Shown one piece after another: positions 17,605 through 25,333 of a stretch of DNA of 64,000 nucleotides. A program made the translations under genes and the position numbers. How positions within the stretch are numbered: the first letter of the stretch is position 1; each line of letters opens with the position of its first letter. This stretch comes from Gammaproteobacteria bacterium (lineage in GTDB: Bacteria > Pseudomonadota > Gammaproteobacteria > DSM-16500), in the NCBI GenBank assembly GCA_019634835.1, contig JAHCAO010000008.1, positions 1-64,000 on the forward strand, given 5' to 3'. The notes beneath the pieces are model-generated. The model saw nothing but the letters and a program-made list of their open reading frames with translations, had not been told where the DNA came from and searched no databases.

Positions 17605-18658
17605 CTTGCCATTTTTTTGGTATTACAAGTCGTTGCATTGGATGGCGGTATTGTTGTTGCCTTTTTCATGGTTATTTGGAATGTGTGCGGCAATACGTCG
17701 TTGGTTATATCGCAGTCGGGTGTTTAAAACGTATCAGTTTAATGTTCCTGTGATAATAGTTGGAAACATCACCGTTGGCGGCACTGGTAAGACACCATTT
17801 GTCATTTTGCTAGCAAACTTTTTGCGATCTCAAGGATTTTATCCTGGTATTGTTAGCCGTGGAGTAGGTGGTAAGAAACATAGGATTCCGTATAGAGTAA
17901 AACCGGACGATGTGGCGTATGAGGTTGGCGATGAAGCGTTGATGTTAGCACAAAATACACATTGTCCTGTGGTCATTGGCGTGGATAGAGTGGCGGCAGT
18001 GCGTGAATTATTAAAACAAGCTCATTGTAATCTTGTGATCAGTGATGATGGACTGCAGCATTATCAGCTGGGACGAGAGATAGAAGTAATCATGGTCGAT
18101 GGTGTGCGGCGTTTGGGAAATAACTGTTTATTGCCAGCAGGCCCATTACGTGAATCACAGGTGCGCTTACATACAGCAGATTTTGTGGTAATCAAGGGTG
18201 AACAGAGTCGTGATGAATTCACGATGTGCTTGGAGCCAATCGAGTGGGTGTCTGTTAGAAATCCTCAGCAAAAGATGAAGTTAGATGAATTTCCTCGAGG
18301 TAAAATTCATGCAGTAGCTGGAATTGGGCATCCTGAGCGATTTTTTATGACGTTAAAAACAGCAGGATTTGATCTCGTCACGCATATTTTCCCTGATCAT
18401 TACCATTATCAACCATGTGATTTAGACTTTGCTGATTCGCTGCCTATTGTGATGACAGAAAAAGATGCGGTCAAATGCAGCTCATTTGCGAATGAGCGCT
18501 GCTGGTATTTAAGCATTACGGCTAAAATAAATGCTAAACTGGAACAAGCGATAATAAAAAAATTAAAAACGTTGGGGGTATGTGATGAATATGAAAAAAA
18601 TCTCGCAAAATATTCTTGCGATATGGTTGACCGTGTTCAGCGTGACAATATTTGCTAA
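17594..18658 (+). CDS. lpxK: Tetraacyldisaccharide 4'-kinase
   Basis: A 354-residue inner-membrane-associated kinase that adds the 4'-phosphate of lipid A. It has an N-terminal hydrophobic helix (MAVLLLPFSWLFGMC), the P-loop VGNITVGGTGKTP, and SRGVGGK, DEALMLA and ISDDGLQHYQL, all typical of LpxK. The start at 17594 overlaps msbA by 11 bp and has GGAAG upstream; a longer frame from 17537 is less likely. The C-terminus is about 25 residues longer than usual and overlaps the next gene by 74 bp, which is odd. That tail may reflect loss of an original stop. Confidence 0.93.
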   Translation: MKHDLPFFWYYKSLHWMAVLLLPFSWLFGMCAAIRRWLYRSRVFKTYQFNVPVIIVGNITVGGTGKTPFVILLANFLRSQGFYPGIVSRGVGGKKHRIPYRVKPDDVAYEVGDEALMLAQNTHCPVVIGVDRVAAVRELLKQAHCNLVISDDGLQHYQLGREIEVIMVDGVRRLGNNCLLPAGPLRESQVRLHTADFVVIKGEQSRDEFTMCLEPIEWVSVRNPQQKMKLDEFPRGKIHAVAGIGHPERFFMTLKTAGFDLVTHIFPDHYHYQPCDLDFADSLPIVMTEKDAVKCSSFANERCWYLSITAKINAKLEQAIIKKLKTLGVCDEYEKNLAKYSCDMVDRVQRDNIC

Positions 18659-19019
18659 ATCCATCAATACAAATCACACCATTAATAATGCTGATAATGT
18701 TTATACTGAAGATAAGCTAAGTATTTTAGTCGATGCACATCGACCTGAATTTATTATTAAATTAAAATCTAATCCTACAACAGGGTATTCTTGGTTTTTA
18801 CGTGAGTATGATTCAAGCTTGATTATGCCAGTGAAACGTGCTTACCATCAGTCTACTGATAATTTAATTGGTGCAGTAGGTTATGAGTTATGGACATTTC
18901 GAGTTAAGCCAGCAGGATTTATTGTGCCGCAACAGACTGTCATTCGTATGATTTATGCCCGTCCATGGCAAGGTAACGATAGCTCTACCCAGTTAGTATT
19001 TCGTATTACTACGAAATAA
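18585..19019 (+). CDS. Secreted chagasin-type protease inhibitor (MEROPS I42)
   Basis: A protein of about 144 residues. The N-terminus (KKISQNILAIWLTVFSVTIFAKS) reads as a signal peptide. The mature part has the three chagasin loops: NPTTGYSW, a Gly-x6-Trp-x-Phe segment (GYELWTF) and RPWQG. Members inhibit C1 papain-like cysteine proteases, so this protein should act in the periplasm or outside the cell. GGGGG lies 6 nt before the ATG. It overlaps the end of lpxK by 74 bp in another frame. Its target is unknown: either an own protease or, in a host-associated bacterium, host cathepsins. Confidence 0.82.
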   Translation: MNMKKISQNILAIWLTVFSVTIFAKSINTNHTINNADNVYTEDKLSILVDAHRPEFIIKLKSNPTTGYSWFLREYDSSLIMPVKRAYHQSTDNLIGAVGYELWTFRVKPAGFIVPQQTVIRMIYARPWQGNDSSTQLVFRITTK

Positions 19020-19080
19020 TCGTCGTTAAAACACAACAGATCAGGAGCTGCAACCGTATAGGTTCGGTTAATTCATTAGT

Positions 19081-19113
19081 GGTTCATGGGGCCCGATGAC
19101 TACCCCCGTGAAC
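19081..19113. other. Unassigned hairpin between convergent genes
   Basis: GTTCATGGGG (19082-19091) and CCCCGTGAAC (19104-19113) pair over 10 bp with one wobble. The hairpin sits in the 155-bp gap between the inhibitor gene and the convergent gene at 19175. No T-run follows, so the role (terminator, structured RNA or repeat) is open. Confidence 0.35.
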
Positions 19114-19174
19114 TATTAGCGCAGTGGGTAAGCCTACGTTCACCTCCAACCCGCACAGATGCTGGAATCAAAAG

Positions 19175-19741
19175 TTATTGTTTGTCGGTCAACTTTCCAT
19201 TTTCAAAAATGAGTACTGTGGGAGGGGTTCCGCTAGAGTAATGGAATTCTAAGACCTTGATAGGTTCTTGCTGAGCAGAAGTACCGCTTAAGGTAGAAGA
19301 CAATTTACTGACAGCAGCAGGATCGCCACAGGCAGATTTGACTTTATCTCTTGTATCACCTAACTGAATGTTTGAGCCGCAAATAGAGGAGGCGCCCACC
19401 CCAATCCCATTTACACTAATGTTAATGGCCTTGCCCGTATCGTCAAAGGTAATAGTGGTTTTTAGTGTTCCTTGAGGGTTTGAGTTACTGCCACCTATAG
19501 AGACAGTTTGTTGAATGTAATAGCTCCATTCTTGTGGAATATTTTCATTTTCTTTTGTAGATTCTTTTTGTTCATCAGGTTTACCGCAGGTTTGAGTGAC
19601 TTCATCAGGCGTCATACCAAAATCAATTTGATTAAAGTTGGATGGGCAGAAAAATGCAGCGCTGACATTAGGAAAAATAGCAAGTGCGATAGTAATAAGA
19701 GCTAAGTACATTGTGTGGCTCATAGGATGAGTGTGGTTCAT
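19175..19741 (-). CDS. Secreted protein with two DUF2845/BamE-like repeats
   Basis: A 188-residue protein with a signal peptide (LALITIALAIFPNVSA, cleavage near residue 29). Two related modules follow: FGMTPDEVTQTCGKPDEQ near residue 42 and LGDTRDKVKSACGDPAAV near residue 127. Each is followed by beta strands (EWSYYIQ...TTITFDD; KVLEFHYSS...VLIFENGKL). This is the DUF2845 or SmpA/BamE-type pattern; the paired cysteines may form disulphides. AAGGAGT precedes the start. It lies 8 bp after the YiiX-like gene, so the two are co-transcribed. Function unknown; a periplasmic location is likely. Confidence 0.7.
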   Translation of the reverse strand: MNHTHPMSHTMYLALITIALAIFPNVSAAFFCPSNFNQIDFGMTPDEVTQTCGKPDEQKESTKENENIPQEWSYYIQQTVSIGGSNSNPQGTLKTTITFDDTGKAINISVNGIGVGASSICGSNIQLGDTRDKVKSACGDPAAVSKLSSTLSGTSAQQEPIKVLEFHYSSGTPPTVLIFENGKLTDKQ

Positions 19742-19749
19742 GATGATAT

Positions 19750-20709
19750 TTACTCCTTATCACCAGGGGTTTTTTCAGTATCAGAGCGTTGGTCTGCTTT
19801 GATATTTTCCTTGTCGTTTTTAGCGACGTCTTCAGCGTTTTCTTCTTTTCTCTTCCCAAAAATAGGGAAACTTTTTTTCACTGGTTTGGTAGGTGCAGTC
19901 AGTATTCCATCATCTTGATGTAAAAATCCGCTTTTTGTCCATGGAAGCCGCCGATAGTAAGGTAGTGGTTCATCTGGGTTGAATAAGGGATATTTGATAA
20001 TTTCGAAATAAGGTGAATAATCAAAGTCCTTAGGGGTGAATAAATAGGGATTGCGTTGAAACACTTCAATACCTTGTGCTTCATCGGGTTTTACAAAGGG
20101 TAAAATAGGGAAATGTACCGCAGTAAAGGCTTCAGCAATTAAAGAGGAACAAATTCCACTTTCTGGTTCACCACTAGAAGTTCTAAATAAGCAGGATCCC
20201 CAGCGTCTAGGTAAAATAGTCCATGGTAAAAGAAAGCGTGTTAAGTCTAATAAATGTCTGACATTGTAGGGTTGCCCTAATGCTTTAATGGCATAATTGA
20301 CAACAAGGTGTAAGTCAGCTGGGGTAATGCCAATAGGGCGGCAGATACGAATATGATGGTTATTATAAAAATTCAGCGGTGTTGCGACTGTGCCGCTATC
20401 CAGTAAATCTTCGATAATTAACCGGGTATTGTCGGTGACATCCGTATGGCGATGGATAATTTTTTTTATTTCTTCATCTTCAAAGTCGATCAAGCGACCA
20501 ATATATAAAGCGGCATGTGTCCATGGGCTTTGAGTGATGGTACGAATAATTTTGCTAATACGGCTGCGTCCTTCCACCAGCAAAATATCACCCGGGCGAA
20601 TTTCATATTTGAGACGGTTAAAATCATAGGGCATGATTTCGGCTGCTGGTGGTTCATAGATGAGCCAGTGATTGAGCTTGTTACGCAAATTTCGATAAAT
20701 TGATCTCAT
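19750..20709 (-). CDS. YiiX/YaeF-like permuted papain-fold hydrolase (NlpC/P60 superfamily)
   Basis: A 319-residue protein. The motif RPGDILLVEGRSRISKIIR is followed by WTHAALYIGR (His65) and later GICSSLIAEAF (Cys187). This His-before-Cys order marks the circularly permuted papain-like group. Members are amidases or lipid/peptide hydrolases of uncertain substrate. The C-terminal 50 residues are Lys/Glu-rich and low in complexity. No clear signal peptide is seen. It is co-transcribed with the BamE-like protein downstream. Confidence 0.75.
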   Translation of the reverse strand: MRSIYRNLRNKLNHWLIYEPPAAEIMPYDFNRLKYEIRPGDILLVEGRSRISKIIRTITQSPWTHAALYIGRLIDFEDEEIKKIIHRHTDVTDNTRLIIEDLLDSGTVATPLNFYNNHHIRICRPIGITPADLHLVVNYAIKALGQPYNVRHLLDLTRFLLPWTILPRRWGSCLFRTSSGEPESGICSSLIAEAFTAVHFPILPFVKPDEAQGIEVFQRNPYLFTPKDFDYSPYFEIIKYPLFNPDEPLPYYRRLPWTKSGFLHQDDGILTAPTKPVKKSFPIFGKRKEENAEDVAKNDKENIKADQRSDTEKTPGDKE

Positions 20710-20787
20710 TAGGTAAACATCCTTCTTCCTCAGTACTCACATTGACCTTCGAGATTTCAGGACGGCAGTAATCTACTCTTTAGACTC

Positions 20788-20883
20788 GGAATTCCGCTGA
20801 AGGTAACCATAAATATTGTTTTTTAGCTTCCAGCGCACCATCCGTTTAGGATTGCATCCTGCAATTGCCTTCAGCGGAATTCC
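20788..20883. repeat. Element bounded by a perfect 16-bp inverted repeat
   Basis: GGAATTCCGCTGAAGG (20788-20803) and its exact reverse complement (20868-20883) enclose 64 bp that contain smaller inverted repeats (AGGAT-TGC-ATCCT; GCAATTGC). It fills the gap between the convergently spaced purB end and the YiiX-like gene's start. It is too long-looped for a simple terminator; a small palindromic repeat element or structured RNA is possible. Confidence 0.55.
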
Positions 20884-20936
20884 TGTCTTCTAGATATTAT
20901 AACTTGAACAAGTAATCTTTTCCGTGCTGCCTGGTT

Positions 20937-22304
20937 TTATATTCTCTTAGCCAATTCTTTAGCATAACCAGTATAATCTGCTGGAGTTAACTCAAGTAAT
21001 TGTTTTTTCACTTCTTCTGGTAAGGATAAATCAAAAATAAATTGTTGTAATGAAGCTTGATCGATTTGTTTCCCACGGGTAAAGGATTTTAGTTTTTCAT
21101 AAGGTTGTTCAATTTTAAAGCGACGCATAATGGTTTGGACAGCTTCTGCCAGTATTTCCCAATGCTTATTCAAATCAGCTTCTATTGCTGCGTCATTAGG
21201 TTCTAGTTTTTCTAAGCCTTTGTTTGTTGATTGATAGGCAAGCATGGAATGCCCAATGGCAACTCCCATGTTTCTTAATACAGTAGAGTCAGAAAGGTCA
21301 CGCTGCCAGCGTGAGATAGGTAACTTAGCAATCATGTGTTCAAAGAGGGCGTTCGCAATGCCAAGATTGCCTTCCGAATTTTCAAAATCAATAGGGTTGA
21401 TTTTATGGGGCATCGTGGATGAGCCCACTTCGTTTGAAAAGGATTTTTGTTTGAAATAATTAATAGAGATATAGCTCCAGATATCACGGTTAAAATCGAG
21501 AATGATAGTATTGATGCGTATGATGACTGCAAAAAACTCAGCCATACTGTCATGCGGTTCAATTTGCGTTGTGTAGGGGTTCCAACTTAAACCAAGCATA
21601 GAGACAAAGTTTTTACTTAGGCATTGCCAGTCAACATTAGGATAGGCGATTGCCAACGCATTATAATTGCCGGATGCGCCGTTCATTTTACCTAATAATT
21701 GAATACTGTTTAATTGATCAATTTGTCTTTGTAATCTTGCGATGATATTAGCTATTTCTTTACCAACGGTGGTGGGGGAGGCGGGTTGACCATGAGTACG
21801 AGATAGCATGGACAAGTTTGCATTGTCATGGGCAAATCTTTTTAGTGTTATTATCAAGCTGTCCAGTATGGGCAAGATACATTGTTTACGTGAGGTTTGT
21901 AACATTAAGCCATAAGCAAGGTTATTGATATCTTCTGATGTGCAGCCGAAATGGATAAATTCATTCACTGCGCTAAGCTCTCCATCCCCGCCAATTTTCT
22001 CTTTTATAAAATATTCGACTGCTTTGACATCGTGGTTAATGCTGGATTCAATATGTTTGATGCGTAAGGCATCTTGTAGGGAAAAATTTTCAGTCAGGTC
22101 ATCCAGTATTTTTCTAGCATGAGTACTTAAACGAGGAATTTCTGGTAAGTTTGCATATTCTGATAGCATTTCCATCCAGCGAATTTCAACAATGACACGA
22201 AATTTCATGAGACCATATTCACTGAAAATAGCTCTTAATGAGGTAACTTTTTCCTGATAACGGCCATCTAATGGTGAAATAGCCATTAATGCAGCGACAT
22301 CCAT
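20937..22304 (-). CDS. purB: Adenylosuccinate lyase
   Basis: A 455-residue fumarase/aspartase-superfamily enzyme acting twice in purine synthesis (SAICAR to AICAR, adenylosuccinate to AMP). The signature SSTMPHKINPIDFENSEGN carries the catalytic Ser loop, and HFGCTSEDINN and TLSRTHGQPASPTTVGKE-like segments are present. Length equals E. coli PurB (456). AGGAGT lies 6 nt upstream of the start. purB next to mnmA is a conserved gammaproteobacterial neighbourhood. Confidence 0.96.
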   Translation of the reverse strand: MDVAALMAISPLDGRYQEKVTSLRAIFSEYGLMKFRVIVEIRWMEMLSEYANLPEIPRLSTHARKILDDLTENFSLQDALRIKHIESSINHDVKAVEYFIKEKIGGDGELSAVNEFIHFGCTSEDINNLAYGLMLQTSRKQCILPILDSLIITLKRFAHDNANLSMLSRTHGQPASPTTVGKEIANIIARLQRQIDQLNSIQLLGKMNGASGNYNALAIAYPNVDWQCLSKNFVSMLGLSWNPYTTQIEPHDSMAEFFAVIIRINTIILDFNRDIWSYISINYFKQKSFSNEVGSSTMPHKINPIDFENSEGNLGIANALFEHMIAKLPISRWQRDLSDSTVLRNMGVAIGHSMLAYQSTNKGLEKLEPNDAAIEADLNKHWEILAEAVQTIMRRFKIEQPYEKLKSFTRGKQIDQASLQQFIFDLSLPEEVKKQLLELTPADYTGYAKELAKRI

Positions 22305-22428
22305 AATTGACTCCTGAAAGATTTATTTAATATTGAATAAACTAATAACTCAGCTGTTCAACCCACCTTCGACTAGATCCCCTTGCCTGTGGCTGCAGTA
22401 GTCTAGTACATCCTCCTGGCTTTACTTT

Positions 22429-23520
22429 TTACTTCTCAATGATACCACCACCCAGGCAAATATCACCTTGATAAAAAACGATAGATTGACCTGGTGTCAC
22501 GGCTCGTTGCGGTTGTTCAAAATCAATTTGGTACAAAGCCTCGTCAATCGGTGTAATCCTGCAGATTTGGTCAGGCTGCCGATAACGTATTTTAGCGGCA
22601 GCTTTAAAAGGAAACGCAGGTGCTTGATTGATCCAATGCATGCTATTGCTAATTAGCGTACTCTTAAATAAAGCAGGATGATTTTCCCCTTGTACAACAA
22701 TCAATGCATTATGTTTTATGTTCTTGTTGACGACATACCAAGGTGCTTCAGGATTACCTTTCTTGCCGCCAATGCGCAAGCCTTGGCGTTGACCTATGGT
22801 ATAAAACATTAATCCATCATGTGTGCCAATGACTTCCCCTTCTAACGTTTCTATCGTGCCGGGTTTTGCGGGTAAATATTCATTTAAAAAAGTTTTAAAT
22901 TTACGTTCACCAATAAAACAAATTCCTGTGCTGTCTTTTTTGGCATGATTTTTTAAGCCGATTTTTTTAGCGATGGCACGTACTTCTGGTTTAGTGAAAT
23001 TGCCCACTGGAAATAGGCTGTGAATTAATTGGGATTCATTTAGCGCATATAAGAAGTAACTCTGATCTTTGTTGGGATCGCTGCCTTTTAGCAAATGTAT
23101 ACCCTGATTGTCTTGTGTGGAACGGACGTAGTGACCCGTAGCGATGAAATCCGCTCCATGCTGTTTTGCGTAATCAAGAAATGCTTTGAACTTGATTTCT
23201 TTATTACAAAGCACATCTGGATTAGGCGTTCGTCCAGCATGATATTCATCAAGAAAATAAGCAAATACACGTTCCCAATAAGCGCTAGAAAAATTTACTA
23301 CATGTAGATTGATTCTTAATAAATCGCAAGCAGCTTGTGCATCGGCTAGGTCTGTTGTTGCTGGACAATAAGTATCTGTATCATCACCTTCCCAGTTTTT
23401 CATAAATACACCTTCTACATGATGACCGGCATTTTTGAGCAAATAAGCAGCGACGGAGGAATCGACGCCTCCAGACATGCCAACAAAAATAGAGGAAGAA
23501 GGAAGATGGGAATATGTCAT
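22429..23520 (-). CDS. mnmA: tRNA-specific 2-thiouridylase
   Basis: A 363-residue enzyme that makes s2U34 in tRNA Lys, Glu and Gln. It has the PP-loop GMSGGVDSS (14-22), catalytic Cys105 in [12 protein letters not shown] and the persulphide-forming Cys201 in [13 protein letters not shown]-terminal beta-barrel motifs ([15 protein letters not shown]) complete the domain set. It lies upstream of purB on the same strand with a 124-bp gap, and diverges from icd. Confidence 0.96.
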   Translation of the reverse strand: MTYSHLPSSSIFVGMSGGVDSSVAAYLLKNAGHHVEGVFMKNWEGDDTDTYCPATTDLADAQAACDLLRINLHVVNFSSAYWERVFAYFLDEYHAGRTPNPDVLCNKEIKFKAFLDYAKQHGADFIATGHYVRSTQDNQGIHLLKGSDPNKDQSYFLYALNESQLIHSLFPVGNFTKPEVRAIAKKIGLKNHAKKDSTGICFIGERKFKTFLNEYLPAKPGTIETLEGEVIGTHDGLMFYTIGQRQGLRIGGKKGNPEAPWYVVNKNIKHNALIVVQGENHPALFKSTLISNSMHWINQAPAFPFKAAAKIRYRQPDQICRITPIDEALYQIDFEQPQRAVTPGQSIVFYQGDICLGGGIIEK

Positions 23521-23642
23521 TCTGTTGTCCTAATTAGCAGGTTTTCAGCGGAATACTTGCCCTATTATTTATTTTGGGCATTTTACCTGATTGTCAGGTC
23601 TGATACCATGTTGCCCTGCTTACCAGAAAAAGGAATTAACTT

Positions 23643-24920
23643 ATGCAATATCAACATGTCACTATCCCAGAAAATGGTCAGAAAATTTCAGTCAATCAAG
23701 ATCTTACTTTACAAATTCCTCATCACCCTATTATTCCTTACATCGAGGGTGATGGTATTGGTGTGGATATTACACCAGTCATGAAAAAGGTAGTGGATGA
23801 GGCAGTTAAAAAAGCTTATGAAGGGAAACGTCAAATTCATTGGATGGAAATTTATGCGGGAGAGAAAGCTGCTGCTCTATATGGTAAAGATGCGTGGCTG
23901 CCGCAAGAAACAATCGATATTGTTCGAGAGTACGTTGTTTCCATTAAAGGCCCATTAACCACACCAGTGGGAGGAGGGATACGTTCATTGAATGTCACTC
24001 TTCGGCAAAATTTAGATTTATATGTTTGTTTAAGGCCAGTGCGTTATTTTAAGGGTGTGCCCAGCCCAGTGAAAGAACCATGGAATACAAATATGGTGAT
24101 TTTTCGAGAAAACTCTGAAGATATTTATGCTGGTATCGAATGGTCGGGTGATAGTCCGGAAGCAAAAAAAGTCATACAATTTTTGCAATCAGAGATGGGG
24201 GTGAAAAAAATCCGTTTTCCAGAAAATTGTGGGATTGGTATTAAACCTGTATCTAAAGCAGGAACGTCACGCTTGGTAAAACGAGCGATTCAATATGCGA
24301 TTGATCAGCAACGTGATTCTGTGACCCTTGTGCATAAAGGGAATATCATGAAATTTACTGAAGGCGCTTTTCGTGATTGGGGTTATGAAGTTGCGCGTAC
24401 TCAATTTGGTGCACAACCTCTAGATGGCGGTCCATGGCATAGATGTAAAAATCCCAATACGGGCAAAGACATCATCATTAAAGATGTGATTGCTGATGCA
24501 TTTTTGCAACAAATACTCTTACGTCCAGTAGATTATAGTGTTATCGCCACTTTAAATTTGAATGGCGATTATATTTCTGATGCTTTAGCGGCTCAAGTTG
24601 GAGGAATCGGTATTGCGCCTGGTGCCAATATGAGTGATATCGTTGCGATGTTTGAAGCAACGCATGGAACCGCACCTAAATATGCTGGCCAAAACAAAGT
24701 AAACCCAGGTTCACTTATTTTGTCTGCAGAAATGATGCTAAGACACATAGGTTGGAATGAAGCTGCTGATCTTGTCATCATAGGGATGGATGGAGCCATT
24801 GCAGATAAAACAGTGACGTATGACTTTGCCCGATTAATGCCTGATGCTAAAGAAGTCAGTTCTTCTGGATTTGGGGATGCAATGATTAAACATATGCATG
24901 ATCGAGCTTACGTAACTTAA
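23643..24920 (+). CDS. icd: Isocitrate dehydrogenase (NADP+)
   Basis: A 425-residue TCA-cycle enzyme converting isocitrate to 2-oxoglutarate, CO2 and NADPH. It matches the E. coli type closely: [13 protein letters not shown] includes the Ser regulated by AceK in E. coli, and the metal/substrate segment [22 protein letters not shown] and [14 protein letters not shown] are intact. It diverges from mnmA. No aceK is present in the window. Confidence 0.96.
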   Translation: MQYQHVTIPENGQKISVNQDLTLQIPHHPIIPYIEGDGIGVDITPVMKKVVDEAVKKAYEGKRQIHWMEIYAGEKAAALYGKDAWLPQETIDIVREYVVSIKGPLTTPVGGGIRSLNVTLRQNLDLYVCLRPVRYFKGVPSPVKEPWNTNMVIFRENSEDIYAGIEWSGDSPEAKKVIQFLQSEMGVKKIRFPENCGIGIKPVSKAGTSRLVKRAIQYAIDQQRDSVTLVHKGNIMKFTEGAFRDWGYEVARTQFGAQPLDGGPWHRCKNPNTGKDIIIKDVIADAFLQQILLRPVDYSVIATLNLNGDYISDALAAQVGGIGIAPGANMSDIVAMFEATHGTAPKYAGQNKVNPGSLILSAEMMLRHIGWNEAADLVIIGMDGAIADKTVTYDFARLMPDAKEVSSSGFGDAMIKHMHDRAYVT

Positions 24921-25333
24921 AGATAATTTCTTTTCAAGAGTGGTGCTGGAAGAGCGCAGAGATTCTTTTCTCTTCTCCCAAGACGTGTGTGGGCAGGTAT
25001 GTCTTGGGGGGGTAAGGTGTTACTAATCTGAGTTCTCTTATTACTCTTTGCCTGTAGTTCAGCCCATTTTTGTACAAAAATTCACCATAATTGAATTTTA
25101 GCTTACAATCACACCAATTTTTTTGACATCTATCTCTATATTATAGATGGGTTTCTTTGCCTTTTTAGCAGGGTTAAAAATATATTTTCAAGTTAAGAAA
25201 AACTTCAGGCAAATCTTAATTTATGGTCTATAAGAAGAGTATAGGAGAATGAAAAATGAGTGTCCGTTAAATGTGGCAGCAGGGAGGTTGCATAGGGTGG
25301 GATAGAGGTAAAAGGTGGGAGAGGAGGTGTAAC
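24921..25333. other. Intergenic region between icd and clpA without clpS
   Basis: This 413-bp gap contains no convincing gene. CCCAAGAC (24977-24984) and GTCTTGGG (25001-25008) form an 8-bp hairpin after icd, without a T-run. A TTGACA lies at 25123, and an 18-codon frame opens at 25250 without an obvious role. clpS, which commonly precedes clpA, is absent, and I see no decayed ClpS sequence. Confidence 0.6.

Noticed and set aside
24977-25008. Hairpin after icd as its terminator
   Set aside because: The 8-bp stem has no T-run on either side; kept only as a remark in the intergenic entry.
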